This document shows positions 26,442 through 35,892 of a DNA stretch of 64,000 nucleotides, piece by piece. Below the pieces are notes generated by a model. That model saw only the letters and a program-made list of their open reading frames with translations. It was not told the origin of the DNA and made no database searches. The DNA is from an uncultured Tateyamaria sp. (GTDB taxonomy: Bacteria > Pseudomonadota > Alphaproteobacteria > Rhodobacterales > Rhodobacteraceae), in the NCBI RefSeq assembly GCF_947504105.1, contig NZ_CANNGP010000002.1, positions 1 to 64,000 on the forward strand. Reading direction: 5' to 3'. Within the stretch, counting starts at the first letter, position 1. Each line of letters starts with the position of its first letter. Position numbers and translations under genes: made by a program.

Positions 26442-27292
26442 TCCGATTGCTTCAGCAAGGCCGTCAATCCAACCTTGTATGCCGGGTACAACAGTTTCAC
26501 GCCCAGCTCGTCCTTGATGCGATCGTTCCGCACCCGCTTGCTTTCAGCATAAAAGCTGCGGGCCATCGGCGTCATCTCGGCGGTCTCAAAGTCTTCGGCT
26601 GGTGGGGTCGGCAGGCCCAAAAGCTGCGCCGCATATTCAATAACATCCTGCGGCGGGGCCGGATCATCGTCGCACACGTTATAGGCCGCACCCGGCGCAG
26701 GCTGTGCAATGGATGCCGCGACAATCTGGGCAATGTCCTCCACATGGGTGCGCGAAAAGACCTGGTTCGGCTTGATGATGCGCCGCGCCGTGCCCGCCCG
26801 TACCTTGGCAAAGGGGCCGCGCCCCGGACCATAAATGCCAGCCAGACGAAAGATGTGCACTGGCAATCCAGGTATCGCCTGCCACGCCGCTTCCGCATCC
26901 TTGCGCCACTGACCTCGACGGGTGGAGGGGCTTAGCGGCGTGTCTTCGTCCACCCATTCCCCGCCATGATCGCCATAAACGCCAGTGGTCGACAAATAGC
27001 CGACCCACTCCAACTGATCCGCACGGTCACGTATCTGGTCGCCAACTGCGCGCAAGACCGGATCACCCTCGGCATCCGGCCCCGCCGAAATCAGCAGATG
27101 CGTCGCGGACCTGATCGCATCACTCACATCATCACCGGGAAAGATCAGCGGCTCCACACCCATCGTGGTCAAAGCCGCGGCCTTGTCGGCGCTTCGGGTG
27201 GTCCCGATCACCCGCCAACCCAGTGGGATCAGCAGTTCTGTCAGTGCCTTGGCGGAATAGCCGTGGCCAAAAGAAAGCAAAGTCTTCGTCAT
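26438..27292 (-). CDS. NAD(P)-dependent epimerase/dehydratase-like protein (SDR)
   Basis: A 284-aa extended short-chain dehydrogenase fold. The nucleotide-binding N-terminus reads SFGHGYSAKAL, a variant of the usual GxxGxxG. YLSTTGVYG carries the SDR active-site region, and a FRLAGIYGPGR block follows. The YeeZ-type subgroup fits in length. The substrate is not known. It precedes exoD with overlapping stop/start. Confidence 0.8.
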   Translation of the reverse strand: MTKTLLSFGHGYSAKALTELLIPLGWRVIGTTRSADKAAALTTMGVEPLIFPGDDVSDAIRSATHLLISAGPDAEGDPVLRAVGDQIRDRADQLEWVGYLSTTGVYGDHGGEWVDEDTPLSPSTRRGQWRKDAEAAWQAIPGLPVHIFRLAGIYGPGRGPFAKVRAGTARRIIKPNQVFSRTHVEDIAQIVAASIAQPAPGAAYNVCDDDPAPPQDVIEYAAQLLGLPTPPAEDFETAEMTPMARSFYAESKRVRNDRIKDELGVKLLYPAYKVGLTALLKQSE

Positions 27293-27367
27293 GCCCCATA
27301 GGTGGCGCGCACGCGGGCTGCACACAAGCCCCTTGCAAAGCATGTCGCAGGCCCGCCTAATCACCAG

Positions 27368-27994
27368 ATGGCAGATGATCCTTCCCTCGACAGCGCCTAT
27401 GCGCTCGAAACGCCCGAGGACTCGGTGCAGCTCTATTCCGCTTGGGCAAACACCTACGACAGCGATTTTGCCCAAAACAGTGACTATATCCTGCATGAAC
27501 AGGTGGCGCGGCACTTCGTGAACACCGGTGGGTTCGGGCCGGTTTTGGACGTAGGCGCAGGCACGGGCCTGTGCGGCGCAGCGCTGGCCGCGCGTGGGAC
27601 TGAACCAATAGACGGGACCGATATCTCAGCCGACATGCTGCAGATGGCAGCGGCCAAGGACATCTACCGCACAACGCGCGTTGAAAACATACTTGAGGGC
27701 TTGGACACACCTGACGGTCCGTATCAGGGAGCCATCAGCTCGGGCACCTTCACCAACGGGCATGTAGGACCGGAAGGGATCGACGCGGTCATCGCAGCGG
27801 TGCGTCCGCGCGGCTGGATCGTTCTGTCAGTGAACGCACAGCACTTCACGGCGTCCGGGTTCGACGCAAAACTGACCGTGTTAGAGCCTGATATCGAAGA
27901 CCTCAGCCTAACCGAGGTTCCCATCTACGGCCCCGACGCCACCGGCGACCATGCACAGGACACAGCACTTCTGGTGGCGTTCCGCCGCGCCTAG
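27368..27994 (+). CDS. Class I SAM-dependent methyltransferase
   Basis: A 208-aa methyltransferase with motif I LDVGAGTGLCGAALA, an acidic residue after beta-2 (DGTDISADML), and ENILEGLDTPDGPYQG. Substrate is unknown. No strong ribosome-binding site precedes this ATG, so the start is uncertain. It shares 4 bases with the convergent gene downstream. Confidence 0.82.
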   Translation: MADDPSLDSAYALETPEDSVQLYSAWANTYDSDFAQNSDYILHEQVARHFVNTGGFGPVLDVGAGTGLCGAALAARGTEPIDGTDISADMLQMAAAKDIYRTTRVENILEGLDTPDGPYQGAISSGTFTNGHVGPEGIDAVIAAVRPRGWIVLSVNAQHFTASGFDAKLTVLEPDIEDLSLTEVPIYGPDATGDHAQDTALLVAFRRA

Positions 27995-28332
27995 TCCTTG
28001 TCGAAAAACGGGGTGACCTGCGCGACGATAACGGCATTTTCGTCCAGCGCCCGCTGCATCAACGCCCGTTCTTCACCGTCAATCTCATGCCCTTCGGCCA
28101 ACCGCTCATCCAGCGTGCCATAGCCGGTCACATCCAGCGGCGCGGTATCGGCTTGTTTGAGCAAGGCGACGGTCTCGCGCACCGCCTCCGCCTCGTCCAC
28201 ACCGCTGGCAAAACACATCAGCGCCGCCCCGGTCGCGCCATCAGGCAGACCATCACCGTCCTTGCGCCCGATCTGCACCAGCAGGGTAAAGACCTGCTGG
28301 GGCTTCTTTGGCTTTTTGGGCTTATCAGTCAC
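27991..28332 (-). CDS. Conserved protein of unknown function downstream of dapD
   Basis: A 113-aa acidic protein with a Lys/Pro-rich N-terminus ([11 protein letters not shown]) and a ferredoxin-like pattern of alternating strands and helices. The GTG start overlaps the last 8 bases of dapD. No family was recognised. Context suggests co-expression with dapD but gives no function. Confidence 0.68.
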   Translation of the reverse strand: MTDKPKKPKKPQQVFTLLVQIGRKDGDGLPDGATGAALMCFASGVDEAEAVRETVALLKQADTAPLDVTGYGTLDERLAEGHEIDGEERALMQRALDENAVIVAQVTPFFDKD

Positions 28333-29152
28333 GCAACAGCTCGTTGATCGACGTCTTGGACCGGGTCCGCTCGTCCACGCGCTTGACGATGACAGCACAG
28401 TACAGGTTGATCCCGTTCTTCGATGGCATCGACCCGGCGACCACAACAGAGCCGCTTGGCACTTCGCCATACATCACCTCACCGCTTTCACGGTCCACGA
28501 TCTTGGTCGACTGGCCGATGAACACGCCCATGCCCAGAACCGAGCCCTCGCGCACGATGCAGCCCTCGACCACTTCGGACCGCGCCCCGATGAAGCAGTT
28601 GTCTTCAATGATGGTCGGCCCGGCCTGCATTGGCTCCAACACGCCGCCGATGCCCACGCCACCCGACAGGTGCACGTTCTTGCCAATCTGCGCGCAGGAC
28701 CCGACGGTCGCCCATGTATCAACCATGGTGCCCTCGTCCACATAAGCGCCCAGGTTCACAAAGGACGGCATAAGCACCACACCCGGTGCGATAAAAGCGG
28801 ACTTGCGCACAACACAGTTCGGCACGGCCCGGAAACCGGCCGTCTTCCACTGGGTGTCGCCCCAGCCTTTGAACTTGCTGTCGACCTTGTCCCACCAGCC
28901 GCCGCCTTGCGGACCGCCATCCTGCTGTTCCATGTCCTTGATGCGGAAGCCCAGCAGCACAGCCTTCTTGGCCCACTGGTTCACATGCCAGTCGCCGCTG
29001 TCCTGCTTCTCAGCCACGCGCAGGCTGCCGCTGTCCAGCGCATTCAGCGTGTCTTCGATGGCCTCGCGCGTCTCACCCGTGGTGGCGGGCGTGATGGTGT
29101 CGCGGGCGTCCCACGCGGCTTCGATGGCGGTTTCCAGCTGGGCGTTGGACAT
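28325..29152 (-). CDS. dapD: Tetrahydrodipicolinate N-succinyltransferase
   Basis: A 275-aa left-handed beta-helix transferase of the succinylase branch of lysine/DAP synthesis. Hexapeptide repeats run from about residue 100 ([33 protein letters not shown]). The ATG at 29152 has GGGGAG upstream. It works in the same pathway as dapF at 2.3 kb. It overlaps the following small gene. Confidence 0.95.
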   Translation of the reverse strand: MSNAQLETAIEAAWDARDTITPATTGETREAIEDTLNALDSGSLRVAEKQDSGDWHVNQWAKKAVLLGFRIKDMEQQDGGPQGGGWWDKVDSKFKGWGDTQWKTAGFRAVPNCVVRKSAFIAPGVVLMPSFVNLGAYVDEGTMVDTWATVGSCAQIGKNVHLSGGVGIGGVLEPMQAGPTIIEDNCFIGARSEVVEGCIVREGSVLGMGVFIGQSTKIVDRESGEVMYGEVPSGSVVVAGSMPSKNGINLYCAVIVKRVDERTRSKTSINELLRD

Positions 29153-29272
29153 CGGAATCTCCCCTGATTGATCGCGGCGCTTAGACAACAATCCGTGCCC
29201 CCATGCAATCATATCTGGGCAATGCCCCTATGGCACGCTACGCCTAGTCGAAGCCTGACAGGAGCAAACAGA

Positions 29273-30115
29273 ATGAAAGACGACCACCGCAGCCCGTTCC
29301 GTGACGCATACACAGACCGCAAGGCGGCCGAAGGCGCGCCCGACACACCGCAAACCCGGTCGCCTGCGTACCCACTGGCCTTCGCGGACTCTGAATTCCT
29401 GTGTCGGGACGAACTGCGCCCCGTCCGGCTGCAGCTGGAATTGCTCAAGCCCGAGATGATGATGAATGAACAGGGGATTGAATCAACAATCGTCCTGTTC
29501 GGCGGCGCACGCATCCCCGACCCGGTGAACAAGGACAGCGCACGCACCCAGACACTGGCCGACCTGTCGTCTTTCTATGACGAGGCGCGCAGCTTTTCCC
29601 GGCTAATGACAGAAAAGTCGATTGAAAGCGGCGGCCGGGAAAACGTCATCGTCACAGGCGGCGGCCCCGGCGTGATGGAGGCGGGCAACCGTGGGGCGGT
29701 GGACGCAGGCGGGCACTCCATCGGGCTCAACATCGTGCTACCCTTCGAACAGGCGCCCAATCACTATGTGACGCCCGACCTCAGCTTCAACTTCCACTAC
29801 TTCGCCATCCGCAAGATGCACTTCCTGATGCGGGCACGCGCGATCTGTGTCTTCCCGGGCGGCTTCGGCACGTTGGACGAACTCTTTGAATCCCTCACCC
29901 TGATCCAGACAGGCCGCATGGAACGCGTGCCCTTCCTGCTGTTCGGCAAGACGTTTTGGGAGAAGATCATCAACTGGGATGCGCTGTCAGACGCCGGCAC
30001 GATCTCGGCCGACGATCTGGACCTGTTTCGCTTCGTGGACAGCGCGCAAGAAGCGATGGACGTGATCGACAACTGGGGGCCGACAGACAAGCGGGGCGAA
30101 GTCCCCGGTCGGTAG
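29273..30115 (+). CDS. LOG-family protein (possible cytokinin riboside monophosphate phosphoribohydrolase)
   Basis: A 280-aa Rossmann-fold protein. The lysine-decarboxylase-like LOG signatures are FGGARIPDP, GGGPGVMEAGNRGA and PGGFGTLDELFE. An N-terminal extension of about 85 residues precedes the core. LOG enzymes release nucleobases from nucleoside monophosphates; bacterial roles vary. AGGAG lies before the ATG at 29273. Confidence 0.87.
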   Translation: MKDDHRSPFRDAYTDRKAAEGAPDTPQTRSPAYPLAFADSEFLCRDELRPVRLQLELLKPEMMMNEQGIESTIVLFGGARIPDPVNKDSARTQTLADLSSFYDEARSFSRLMTEKSIESGGRENVIVTGGGPGVMEAGNRGAVDAGGHSIGLNIVLPFEQAPNHYVTPDLSFNFHYFAIRKMHFLMRARAICVFPGGFGTLDELFESLTLIQTGRMERVPFLLFGKTFWEKIINWDALSDAGTISADDLDLFRFVDSAQEAMDVIDNWGPTDKRGEVPGR

Positions 30116-30170
30116 CGGTGGCCCAAATCTGGCCGCGCGACACGCGACCAACATCAAGGGTGTCTTGCGA

Positions 30171-30383
30171 TCAGGCGGCCAGTTCGGTGGGCAGTTTGCA
30201 CACGGCCACACGATGCGGCAGCGTTTCGACCACGTCACCAGCTTCGGTTTCACGGATGCCATAGCCGTACCCGGCCAGACGGTGTTTCCACTCCCGGCGC
30301 GACAGCGCCTGGCTGCGCTCACGGCTCACAAGGTCCAAGACCTGCGCTTCGACAAAGCCGTCCTGTGCAAAAATCATCGACAT
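30171..30383 (-). CDS. Small conserved protein of unknown function (70 aa)
   Basis: A 70-aa protein (MSMIFAQDGFVEAQ..., ending LPTELAA) with a ribosome-binding GGAG at 8 bases. It has no membrane segment or recognised domain. A perfect 10-bp palindrome, ACGTATACGT (30488-30497), lies about 100 bases upstream and might be an operator. An in-frame GTG three codons upstream is less likely as the start. Confidence 0.6.
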   Translation of the reverse strand: MSMIFAQDGFVEAQVLDLVSRERSQALSRREWKHRLAGYGYGIRETEAGDVVETLPHRVAVCKLPTELAA

Positions 30384-30621
30384 AACGGTCACTCCATTTC
30401 CTTTTCCCTGAGCCTGTCATGCACGCGCACCATGGCGCCATTGGCGCGCAAACGGGAAAAGATTGTGGCCATTTCGCGAACAGTTACACGTATACGTTGT
30501 CAGAAACGCCATGTTTTTCGGCAGTTCAGCGGTCCAACACGCTCCGATAAGCACCGCTTTGGAAACAAAGATGGGCGCCGTGACTCATCTGGGTCGGAAC
30601 AACATCAATGGCTCCACCGCG

Positions 30622-30659
30622 CATTTGCTGGGCGATCCGGGTGGCGCACCCAGCAAATG
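30622..30659 (-). terminator. Strong hairpin downstream of rlmN
   Basis: Arms CATTTGCTGGG and CCCAGCAAATG pair over 11 bp, with a further CG/CG pair inside after a 2-base bulge. It starts 6 bases after the rlmN stop. There is no T-run on either side, so it may act as an mRNA 3'-end stabiliser or a repeat rather than a classical terminator. Confidence 0.5.
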
Positions 30660-30665
30660 ATCGGG

Positions 30666-31844
30666 TTAGCTGGTCAGCCCGGCCTCGGCCGCGATCTCTT
30701 TCCGGCTTTTGCGCGCACGTTCCGTTGCGGACTTCAACTGACCGCAAGCCGCCAGAATGTCCTCGCCCCGCGGGGTGCGGATCGGGCTTGCGTAGCCCGC
30801 GTTGTAAATAATGTTGGCAAAGGCGCGAATGCGATTGTTCGACGACCGCTTATAGGGCGCGCCGGGCCATTCGTTGAACGGGATCAGGTTCACCTTGGCC
30901 GGAATACCCTCCAGCAGCTTCACCAGCCGATGTGCATCGGCGTCCGTGTCGTTCACACCATCCAGCATCACGTATTCAAACGTGATCCGTTCGGAATTGC
31001 GGCCACGCGGATAGGCTTTCAAGGCCTCAAGCAGCGCCTCGATATTCCAGCGCTTGTTGATCGGCACCAGCGTGTTCCGCACATCATCGGTGGTGGCATG
31101 GAAAGACACGGCAAGCTGGCAGCCAATCTCGTTCGCGGTGCGCTCAATCTCCGGCACGACGCCTGACGTACTCAACGTGATCCGACGACGGGACAACTGG
31201 ATGCCCTCCTCGTCCATGCAGATCTTCATCGCATCACGGACGTTCTCAAAATTATAGAGCGGCTCGCCCATGCCCATCAGCACGATGTTCGACAACAGCC
31301 GCGTCTCGTCCTTGGGCGCGCCGGGCACCGGCCACTCATCCAGATCATCGCGCGCCATCATCACCTGGCCCACGATCTCCGCCGATGTCAGGTTGCGCAC
31401 CAGCTTTTGCGTGCCGGTATGGCAGAACGAACAGGTCAACGTACAACCCACTTGCGAGCTCACACACAACGTCCCGCGATCTTCCTCGGGAATGTAGACG
31501 ACCTCGACCTCGTGCCCACCGGCAATACGGACCAGCCACTTGCGGGTGCCATCGACACTCACCTGCTTCGACACAACCTCGGGGACCTCGATGACGAACG
31601 TTTCGGCCAACTCGGCGCGATAGACCTTCGACAGGTTGGTCATCGCATCAAAATCACGCACGCCCCACTGATAGATCCATTGCCAGATCTGCCCAACGCG
31701 CATCTTGGCCTGCTTTTCCGGCGTGCCGTGGGCGATCAACACATCCCGCAATTGCGGACGGGTCAGACCAACAAGATTCACAGGTCCCTCCGGCAGTTTC
31801 CGGGGGATCGTCAAAACATCCTGCGTGATCGGCGCGTCAGCCAT
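30666..31844 (-). CDS. rlmN: 23S rRNA A2503 / tRNA A37 C2-methyltransferase
   Basis: A 392-aa radical SAM dual-specificity methylase. The Fe-S motif is C134-x3-C138-x2-C141 (CTLTCSFC). The conserved C-terminal Cys that carries the methyl intermediate is in [10 protein letters not shown], and GMGEPLYN is the SAM-binding stretch. It affects translation fidelity and peptidyl-transferase antibiotic response. An ATG five codons upstream (31859) is possible. Confidence 0.96.
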   Translation of the reverse strand: MADAPITQDVLTIPRKLPEGPVNLVGLTRPQLRDVLIAHGTPEKQAKMRVGQIWQWIYQWGVRDFDAMTNLSKVYRAELAETFVIEVPEVVSKQVSVDGTRKWLVRIAGGHEVEVVYIPEEDRGTLCVSSQVGCTLTCSFCHTGTQKLVRNLTSAEIVGQVMMARDDLDEWPVPGAPKDETRLLSNIVLMGMGEPLYNFENVRDAMKICMDEEGIQLSRRRITLSTSGVVPEIERTANEIGCQLAVSFHATTDDVRNTLVPINKRWNIEALLEALKAYPRGRNSERITFEYVMLDGVNDTDADAHRLVKLLEGIPAKVNLIPFNEWPGAPYKRSSNNRIRAFANIIYNAGYASPIRTPRGEDILAACGQLKSATERARKSRKEIAAEAGLTS

Positions 31845-31920
31845 GGCTCTATCCATCATTGGGGTGATGCGCCCCTATATAGGAAAAGCCGGGGCAATCA
31901 AAAGGATTCGCCCAAATGAA

Positions 31921-31950
31921 AAAGAGCAGCGGCCCAAACCACTGCTCTTT
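31921..31950 (-). terminator. Terminator between the AhpD-like gene and rlmN
   Basis: AAAGAGCAG (31921-31929) and CTGCTCTTT (31942-31950) are exact complements with a 12-base loop. On the minus strand the second arm runs into CTCTTTTTC, a usable T tract for transcripts from the AhpD-like gene. Confidence 0.65.
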
Positions 31951-31998
31951 CTTCTGGCGTGAAAAACCTCGGGGGTCTGGGGGCTGGCCCCCAGTCCG
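31951..31998 (+). repeat. Dispersed 3'-flank repeat, copy 1
   Basis: CTTCTGGCGTGAAAAACCTC, then GGGGGTCTGGGGG and CTGGCCCCCAGTCCG. The same sequence with few changes stands in inverted orientation at 45497-45545, and a diverged relative is at 34801-34855. It contains a strong internal hairpin (CTGGGGGCTGGCCCCCAG). Confidence 0.75.
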
Positions 31999-32003
31999 AC
32001 ATC

Positions 32004-32573
32004 TCACTCGGCAGCGACCGTTGTCTTCGGTTCCCACGCAAACGGGGCAAAGGCCGCATCGGTCGGGGTCTCAAACAACGCATTGGTGAAGTTCGACATC
32101 ACTTTCTGCGCATAGATCAGAACGGTGTCGAGGATCGCGCGCTCGCCATAACCCGCCGCCTCAAAGGCCGCGATGGCGTCGGCACCCGGGCGCCCATGGC
32201 TGTCGCGGATGGCAAGGGTGAAGGTGCGCAAAGCGTCCAGCTTAGAGGGCAGCGGTGTTTCGTCCCGCAGGGCGTTCACGACATCCTCGTCGATCTTTTC
32301 CATCTTCGCGATGCCCGTATGTGCAGGCACACAATAATGACAGGCATTGGCCACGTTCACAGTCATCCAAACCACGGTGCGCTCTTCGGGGGTAAAGGCG
32401 GTGCCATTGATCGCAAGACGGTGCAGATGCTGATACCCTTCCAGCAAGCCTGGGCTTTCGGCCATAACACCATGCAGGCTTGGCAAGCGACCAAAGGCCT
32501 TGATCGAGTTTTCCAGCAGCGGTTTCGACGCGTCGGGGGCGGTATCAAGCGTGTGGACAGTGGTGGCAACCAT
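32004..32573 (-). CDS. Carboxymuconolactone decarboxylase / AhpD-like protein
   Basis: A 189-aa all-helical protein with the AhpD-type redox motif ACHYCVPAH (CxxC followed by His) and NANACH-like context, as in peroxidase-associated family members. It may be a peroxide-reducing accessory. The start at 32573 has AAGGAG upstream. It appears monocistronic, with terminators on both sides. Confidence 0.85.
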   Translation of the reverse strand: MVATTVHTLDTAPDASKPLLENSIKAFGRLPSLHGVMAESPGLLEGYQHLHRLAINGTAFTPEERTVVWMTVNVANACHYCVPAHTGIAKMEKIDEDVVNALRDETPLPSKLDALRTFTLAIRDSHGRPGADAIAAFEAAGYGERAILDTVLIYAQKVMSNFTNALFETPTDAAFAPFAWEPKTTVAAE

Positions 32574-32650
32574 GGTGATCTCCTTTATGCGTTGGCTCGC
32601 CCTTGGAGATATTAAGGTACCGTACAGTTCCAAACTGCGGAGATAGCCAA

Positions 32651-32678
32651 AGGGGCCGTGCATCCCTGCACAGCCCCT
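32651..32678 (-). terminator. Terminator of the IalB-like gene
   Basis: On the minus strand, stem AGGGGCTGTGCA / TGCACGGCCCCT has one wobble pair and a GGGA-type loop and is followed by TTTGG. It stands 33 bases after the stop codon. Confidence 0.7.
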
Positions 32679-32710
32679 CTCGGTCTTGTGAATTGCAATT
32701 GCGCGGATGC

Positions 32711-33241
32711 TCAGCCGCCGCAGCGCCCCTCGGCATCTTCGATGGCGGCGGTAAAGCCAAGCAGGGAAAACGTATCCTTCGTCGTGGTGCCCCTGCTGGA
32801 AACCCCGGTAACGATCGCGTCGGCGCCGCGCTTCATTGCCGTGACAATCTTTGCATCGTCGGCGGCAGTCGCCGGCCACGCCCACTCACCTTCGGTGAAC
32901 AGTTCAAACTCGTTGCCACTGATGTTCACGTTGACGGTCGACCCGGACCGGAACGGATAGCCGCCGGTAAAGGCCACCTGGCCCTTGGCTTCCGCACTGG
33001 GGCGATAAAACACCATCAGCAGAATTTGCCCGCGTGTGGCCGCCACAACGCGCCCCTCGCGGGTATTTACCACTTCCTTGGGCGTCGCCACACCCCAGCA
33101 TTCTGTCGGGTTGTCCTCGACGAATACGCTCCAATCGGTTTTTGCCGCCACACGGTTTGTGCTTTGATCCTGCGCAACTGCCACACCCGCAATAAGCGAG
33201 AGTGCGCCGACCAAACCGATAACTGTCTTCCTAAATGCCAT
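32711..33241 (-). CDS. Invasion-associated locus B (IalB)-like secreted protein
   Basis: A 176-aa protein with a signal peptide (MAFRKTVIGLVGALSLIAG...VAVAQ). The mature part matches the IalB family (TDWSVFVEDNPTECWGVATP, then QILLMVFYRP and GGYPFRSGSTVNVNI). In Bartonella IalB is linked to host-cell invasion; in free-living Rhodobacteraceae its role is unknown. GGAGG precedes the ATG at 33241. Confidence 0.82.
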   Translation of the reverse strand: MAFRKTVIGLVGALSLIAGVAVAQDQSTNRVAAKTDWSVFVEDNPTECWGVATPKEVVNTREGRVVAATRGQILLMVFYRPSAEAKGQVAFTGGYPFRSGSTVNVNISGNEFELFTEGEWAWPATAADDAKIVTAMKRGADAIVTGVSSRGTTTKDTFSLLGFTAAIEDAEGRCGG

Positions 33242-33416
33242 AACCACAGCCTCCAAGCTGTCCGAAACCTCAATACCTGCACCGTCCCCGGGCGCGCCGT
33301 TTTCAGCGCATTCTCTTGCAAGGGCGGCGTTTCTTCTCGACAAGTGGCACATTAGCGCGAAACGCGCGACGCAGGAAAGAATAATTGGCAGGAAATCGCC
33401 AAGAAGTGAGGGAAAG

Positions 33417-34409
33417 ATGACGCATCCTGCCCATGGGGCGGTCACACTGGCCGAAATCTGGCGCGGAGCCTTCTTGGAAAGCGCGCATCAGGGGCATGCT
33501 GTGGTCTGTGACGACAGCGGCCAGATCGTCGAGGCATGGGGTGTGCCCGAAACGGTCGTGCTGCCCCGCTCATCCGCAAAAATGATCCAGGCCCTGCCGC
33601 TGCTGGAAAGCGGCGCGGCCGCGGCACACGACCTGACAGCCGAACACCTTGCACTGGCTTGTGCCTCACATCAGGGCGCACAAGTGCACACTGACAAGGT
33701 GGGCGCGTGGCTGTCTGCCATCGGATGCGCCGATGACGACTTCAAATGCGGCCCACAGGCCTCGCGCGACACCGACATACGCAACGCGATGATCCGCACC
33801 AACGAAAGCCCTTGTCGCATCCACAACAACTGCTCCGGCAAACACACCGGCTTTCTTACGCTGTCCAAGCACTTGGGCGCAGGCCCCGATTATGTCGACC
33901 CCGACCACCCGGTCCAAAAGGCGTGCCTTGAGGCGTTCGAACGCACCACGGGCGAAACCTCTCCCGGCTACGGCATTGACGGTTGCTCGGCCCCCAACTT
34001 CGCCTGCACACTGCACGGCATGGCCCGCGCCATGGCCCATTTTGCCAGCGCAGACACAGACAGCGCCGAAGGGCAGTTGCGCCACGCCATGGGGGCCCAC
34101 CCCGACCTCGTCGCGGGCGAAGGACGCGCCTGCACCCGCCTGATGCGCGCCATGGACGGAAAGGTCGCGATCAAGACCGGGGCCGAAGGGTTTTTCGTCG
34201 CGATTCTGCCAGAGCAAAAAATGGGCGTCGCGCTCAAAATCACGGACGGCGCCACCCGCGCCGCCGAATGCGCCATCGCGCAAATCCTCGTAAGGCTGGG
34301 CGCGCTAAATCCGAACCATCCCGAGGCACTCGCCTACACCAGCGCACCCATCCGCAATTGGGACGGTTTAGAAACTGGCCACATGCGCGCCGCACCCACC
34401 CTACTCTAG
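33417..34409 (+). CDS. L-asparaginase II, Rhizobium ReAII-type
   Basis: A 330-aa asparaginase of the thermolabile Rhizobium etli class (serine-hydrolase-like fold). Key stretches are VVLPRSSAKMIQALPL, ACASHQGAQVHTDKV, FKCGPQ, NNCSGKHTGFL and YGIDGCSAPNF; the paired SxxK and SGKH-like motifs fit the catalytic site. It hydrolyses asparagine to aspartate and ammonia. The stop abuts an 8-bp hairpin shared with the convergent YCII gene. Confidence 0.88.
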   Translation: MTHPAHGAVTLAEIWRGAFLESAHQGHAVVCDDSGQIVEAWGVPETVVLPRSSAKMIQALPLLESGAAAAHDLTAEHLALACASHQGAQVHTDKVGAWLSAIGCADDDFKCGPQASRDTDIRNAMIRTNESPCRIHNNCSGKHTGFLTLSKHLGAGPDYVDPDHPVQKACLEAFERTTGETSPGYGIDGCSAPNFACTLHGMARAMAHFASADTDSAEGQLRHAMGAHPDLVAGEGRACTRLMRAMDGKVAIKTGAEGFFVAILPEQKMGVALKITDGATRAAECAIAQILVRLGALNPNHPEALAYTSAPIRNWDGLETGHMRAAPTLL

Positions 34410-34428
34410 GGCGGACGACACGTCCGCC
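34410..34428. repeat. Small palindrome of the GGCGG family, copy 1, between convergent stops
   Basis: GGCGGACG-ACA-CGTCCGCC fills exactly the space between the TAG of the asparaginase gene and the TAA of the YCII gene, the latter being part of the conserved CCGCCTTAC flank. It probably serves as a bidirectional transcript end. Confidence 0.75.
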
Positions 34429-34743
34429 TTACATCTCAACAATCGGCGCGACCTCGATCGAGCCGGATCCGTTAGCAACAATCGGGCACCCCTTCGCCAT
34501 CTCGCAAGCAGCTTCAGGCGTGTCTGCCCGCACAATGGTGTAACCGGAAATGGGATTAGCCCCGCCATCACCAGCCACACCCGCATCGGTCACAGTCATC
34601 GACTGCCCCACCGGGTTGCCACCGTTTACAACGGCGCCTCCCATATCCTCGAACCACTTCCCCCAAGCCGCCATGGCCTTCTCACCTTCTTCCGGCGTCT
34701 CGGGAATCGTCCCTCCATGATAGGCAAAAATGAAATCCGGCAT
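34429..34743 (-). CDS. YCII-domain protein
   Basis: A 104-aa YCII-related (DGPF/PhnB-like) dimeric alpha-beta protein. Visible features are FIFAYHGGTIPETPEEGEKAM, a central GQSMTVTDAGV and ISGYTIVRADTPEAACEMAKGCPI. Functions in this family are mostly unknown; some act with ECF sigma factors. GGGAGG precedes the ATG. Confidence 0.85.
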   Translation of the reverse strand: MPDFIFAYHGGTIPETPEEGEKAMAAWGKWFEDMGGAVVNGGNPVGQSMTVTDAGVAGDGGANPISGYTIVRADTPEAACEMAKGCPIVANGSGSIEVAPIVEM

Positions 34744-34800
34744 CCCCGGTCCCTCCCTGTTGGCTGAACCCAGACTACCACGATTCGTGGCATACCGTTT

Positions 34801-34855
34801 CTTCTGACTGCAAATACGACGGGGTGAGGCCGCAAGGCCGAGGGGCAGAGCCCCT
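34801..34855 (+). repeat. Dispersed 3'-flank repeat, diverged copy
   Basis: CTTCTGACTGCAAATACGACGG then GGTGAGGCCGCAAGGCCG and GGGGCAGAGCCCC. The first 25 bases align with the repeats at 31951 and 45545 (reversed). The rest forms two adjacent GC hairpins just after the serB stop and may end serB transcription. Confidence 0.5.
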
Positions 34856-34856
34856 T

Positions 34857-35735
34857 TCAAACGCCTACAAATTCAGACCGCGCATAGCCCTGAAGGTACA
34901 ATAGAGCCGTCAGATCTCCGAAGTTCACCCGCACATCGCATTGTGCCGCCACAGCAGGTTTTGCGTGCAATGCCACGCCCAATCCAGCACGCCCCAACAT
35001 CTTGAGGTCGTTGGCCCCATCACCTACGGCCAGCACATCGTCCTCCGAAAGACCCAGGCGTGCGGTAATCTCTTCCAACGCATCCACCTTGGCCTGCTGC
35101 CCCAGGATCGGCACACCAACCTCACCCGTCAGCACACCGCCTGTGGCCAACAACGTATTGGCCCGGTTCTCATCGAACCCCAACTTGGCCGCAACAGCCG
35201 CGGTAAAGGCGGTAAACCCACCCGACACCAGCGCGGCATAAGCCCCATGCGCCTTCATGGTCGCCAACAAAGTCGGGCCACCGGGCATCAGGGTAATGCG
35301 CTCCTCCAACACCTGACCAATCACGTCTTCAGGCAAATCCTTCAGCAACCCGACCCGCTCCCGGATCGCGGCTTCAAAGTTCAACTCACCATTCATGGCG
35401 CGCGCGGTGATGTCCTTGACCCGGTCGCCAACCCCGGCCACATCCGCCAGCTCATCAATGCACTCCTGCTGGATCATGGTGCTGTCCATGTCCGCCAGAA
35501 GCATCTTCTTGCGGCGGCCCTCCATCGGCAGGATCACCAGATCAACACCCAGCTTCTGCACATCCGCCCAGACATCCCACCGATTGTCCGGGATGGACGG
35601 CAGGGAAAACGCCGCCGCCTCATCCACGGCCAGCCACTGCACATCGCCACCGCCCCACGCATTGCGCAGGTTGTCGATCAAGGCGGGGTCCAGCGATGGG
35701 TTGGCGGGATCCGTTAACAGGGTGCAAACAAACAT
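34857..35735 (-). CDS. serB: Phosphoserine phosphatase
   Basis: A 292-aa HAD-superfamily phosphatase, last step of serine synthesis. A variant ACT-like N-terminal region (1-75) is followed by DMDST at 82-86 with nucleophile D82, SGGF (motif II), a conserved Lys, and [10 protein letters not shown] (motif III). It lies divergently from serC-serA of the same pathway. Confidence 0.95.
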   Translation of the reverse strand: MFVCTLLTDPANPSLDPALIDNLRNAWGGGDVQWLAVDEAAAFSLPSIPDNRWDVWADVQKLGVDLVILPMEGRRKKMLLADMDSTMIQQECIDELADVAGVGDRVKDITARAMNGELNFEAAIRERVGLLKDLPEDVIGQVLEERITLMPGGPTLLATMKAHGAYAALVSGGFTAFTAAVAAKLGFDENRANTLLATGGVLTGEVGVPILGQQAKVDALEEITARLGLSEDDVLAVGDGANDLKMLGRAGLGVALHAKPAVAAQCDVRVNFGDLTALLYLQGYARSEFVGV

Positions 35736-35811
35736 GGGTCCGTTTCCGATACGCGACGCAGATGTCGCAAATAAATGTTCAAGCGGCGCTATAGCTCCGC
35801 ATTCCCGGTTG

Positions 35812-35884
35812 CACCACCCCGCCTGCACCCGTAAATGCGGCGGTGGGACACCCTTCCCCAACGAAGGGCGAATATCTGTAAGGA
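35812..35884 (+). promoter_or_regulatory. Structured leader of serC, probably the alphaproteobacterial serC RNA motif
   Basis: The serC 5' leader folds into an imperfect CACC..GCC..GCA / TGCGGCGGTG stem (35812-35845) and a perfect 6-bp CCCTTC-CCCAAC-GAAGGG hairpin (35851-35868), followed by the AAGGAT ribosome-binding site. A conserved serC leader motif is known upstream of serC in Alphaproteobacteria (Rfam). Position fits; match to the consensus was not computed. Confidence 0.5.
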
Positions 35885-35892
35885 TAACATCA

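Noticed and set aside
30393-30660. 65-codon plus-strand frame near 30463
   Set aside because: No ribosome-binding site; it covers the rlmN 3' hairpin and has no recognisable features.
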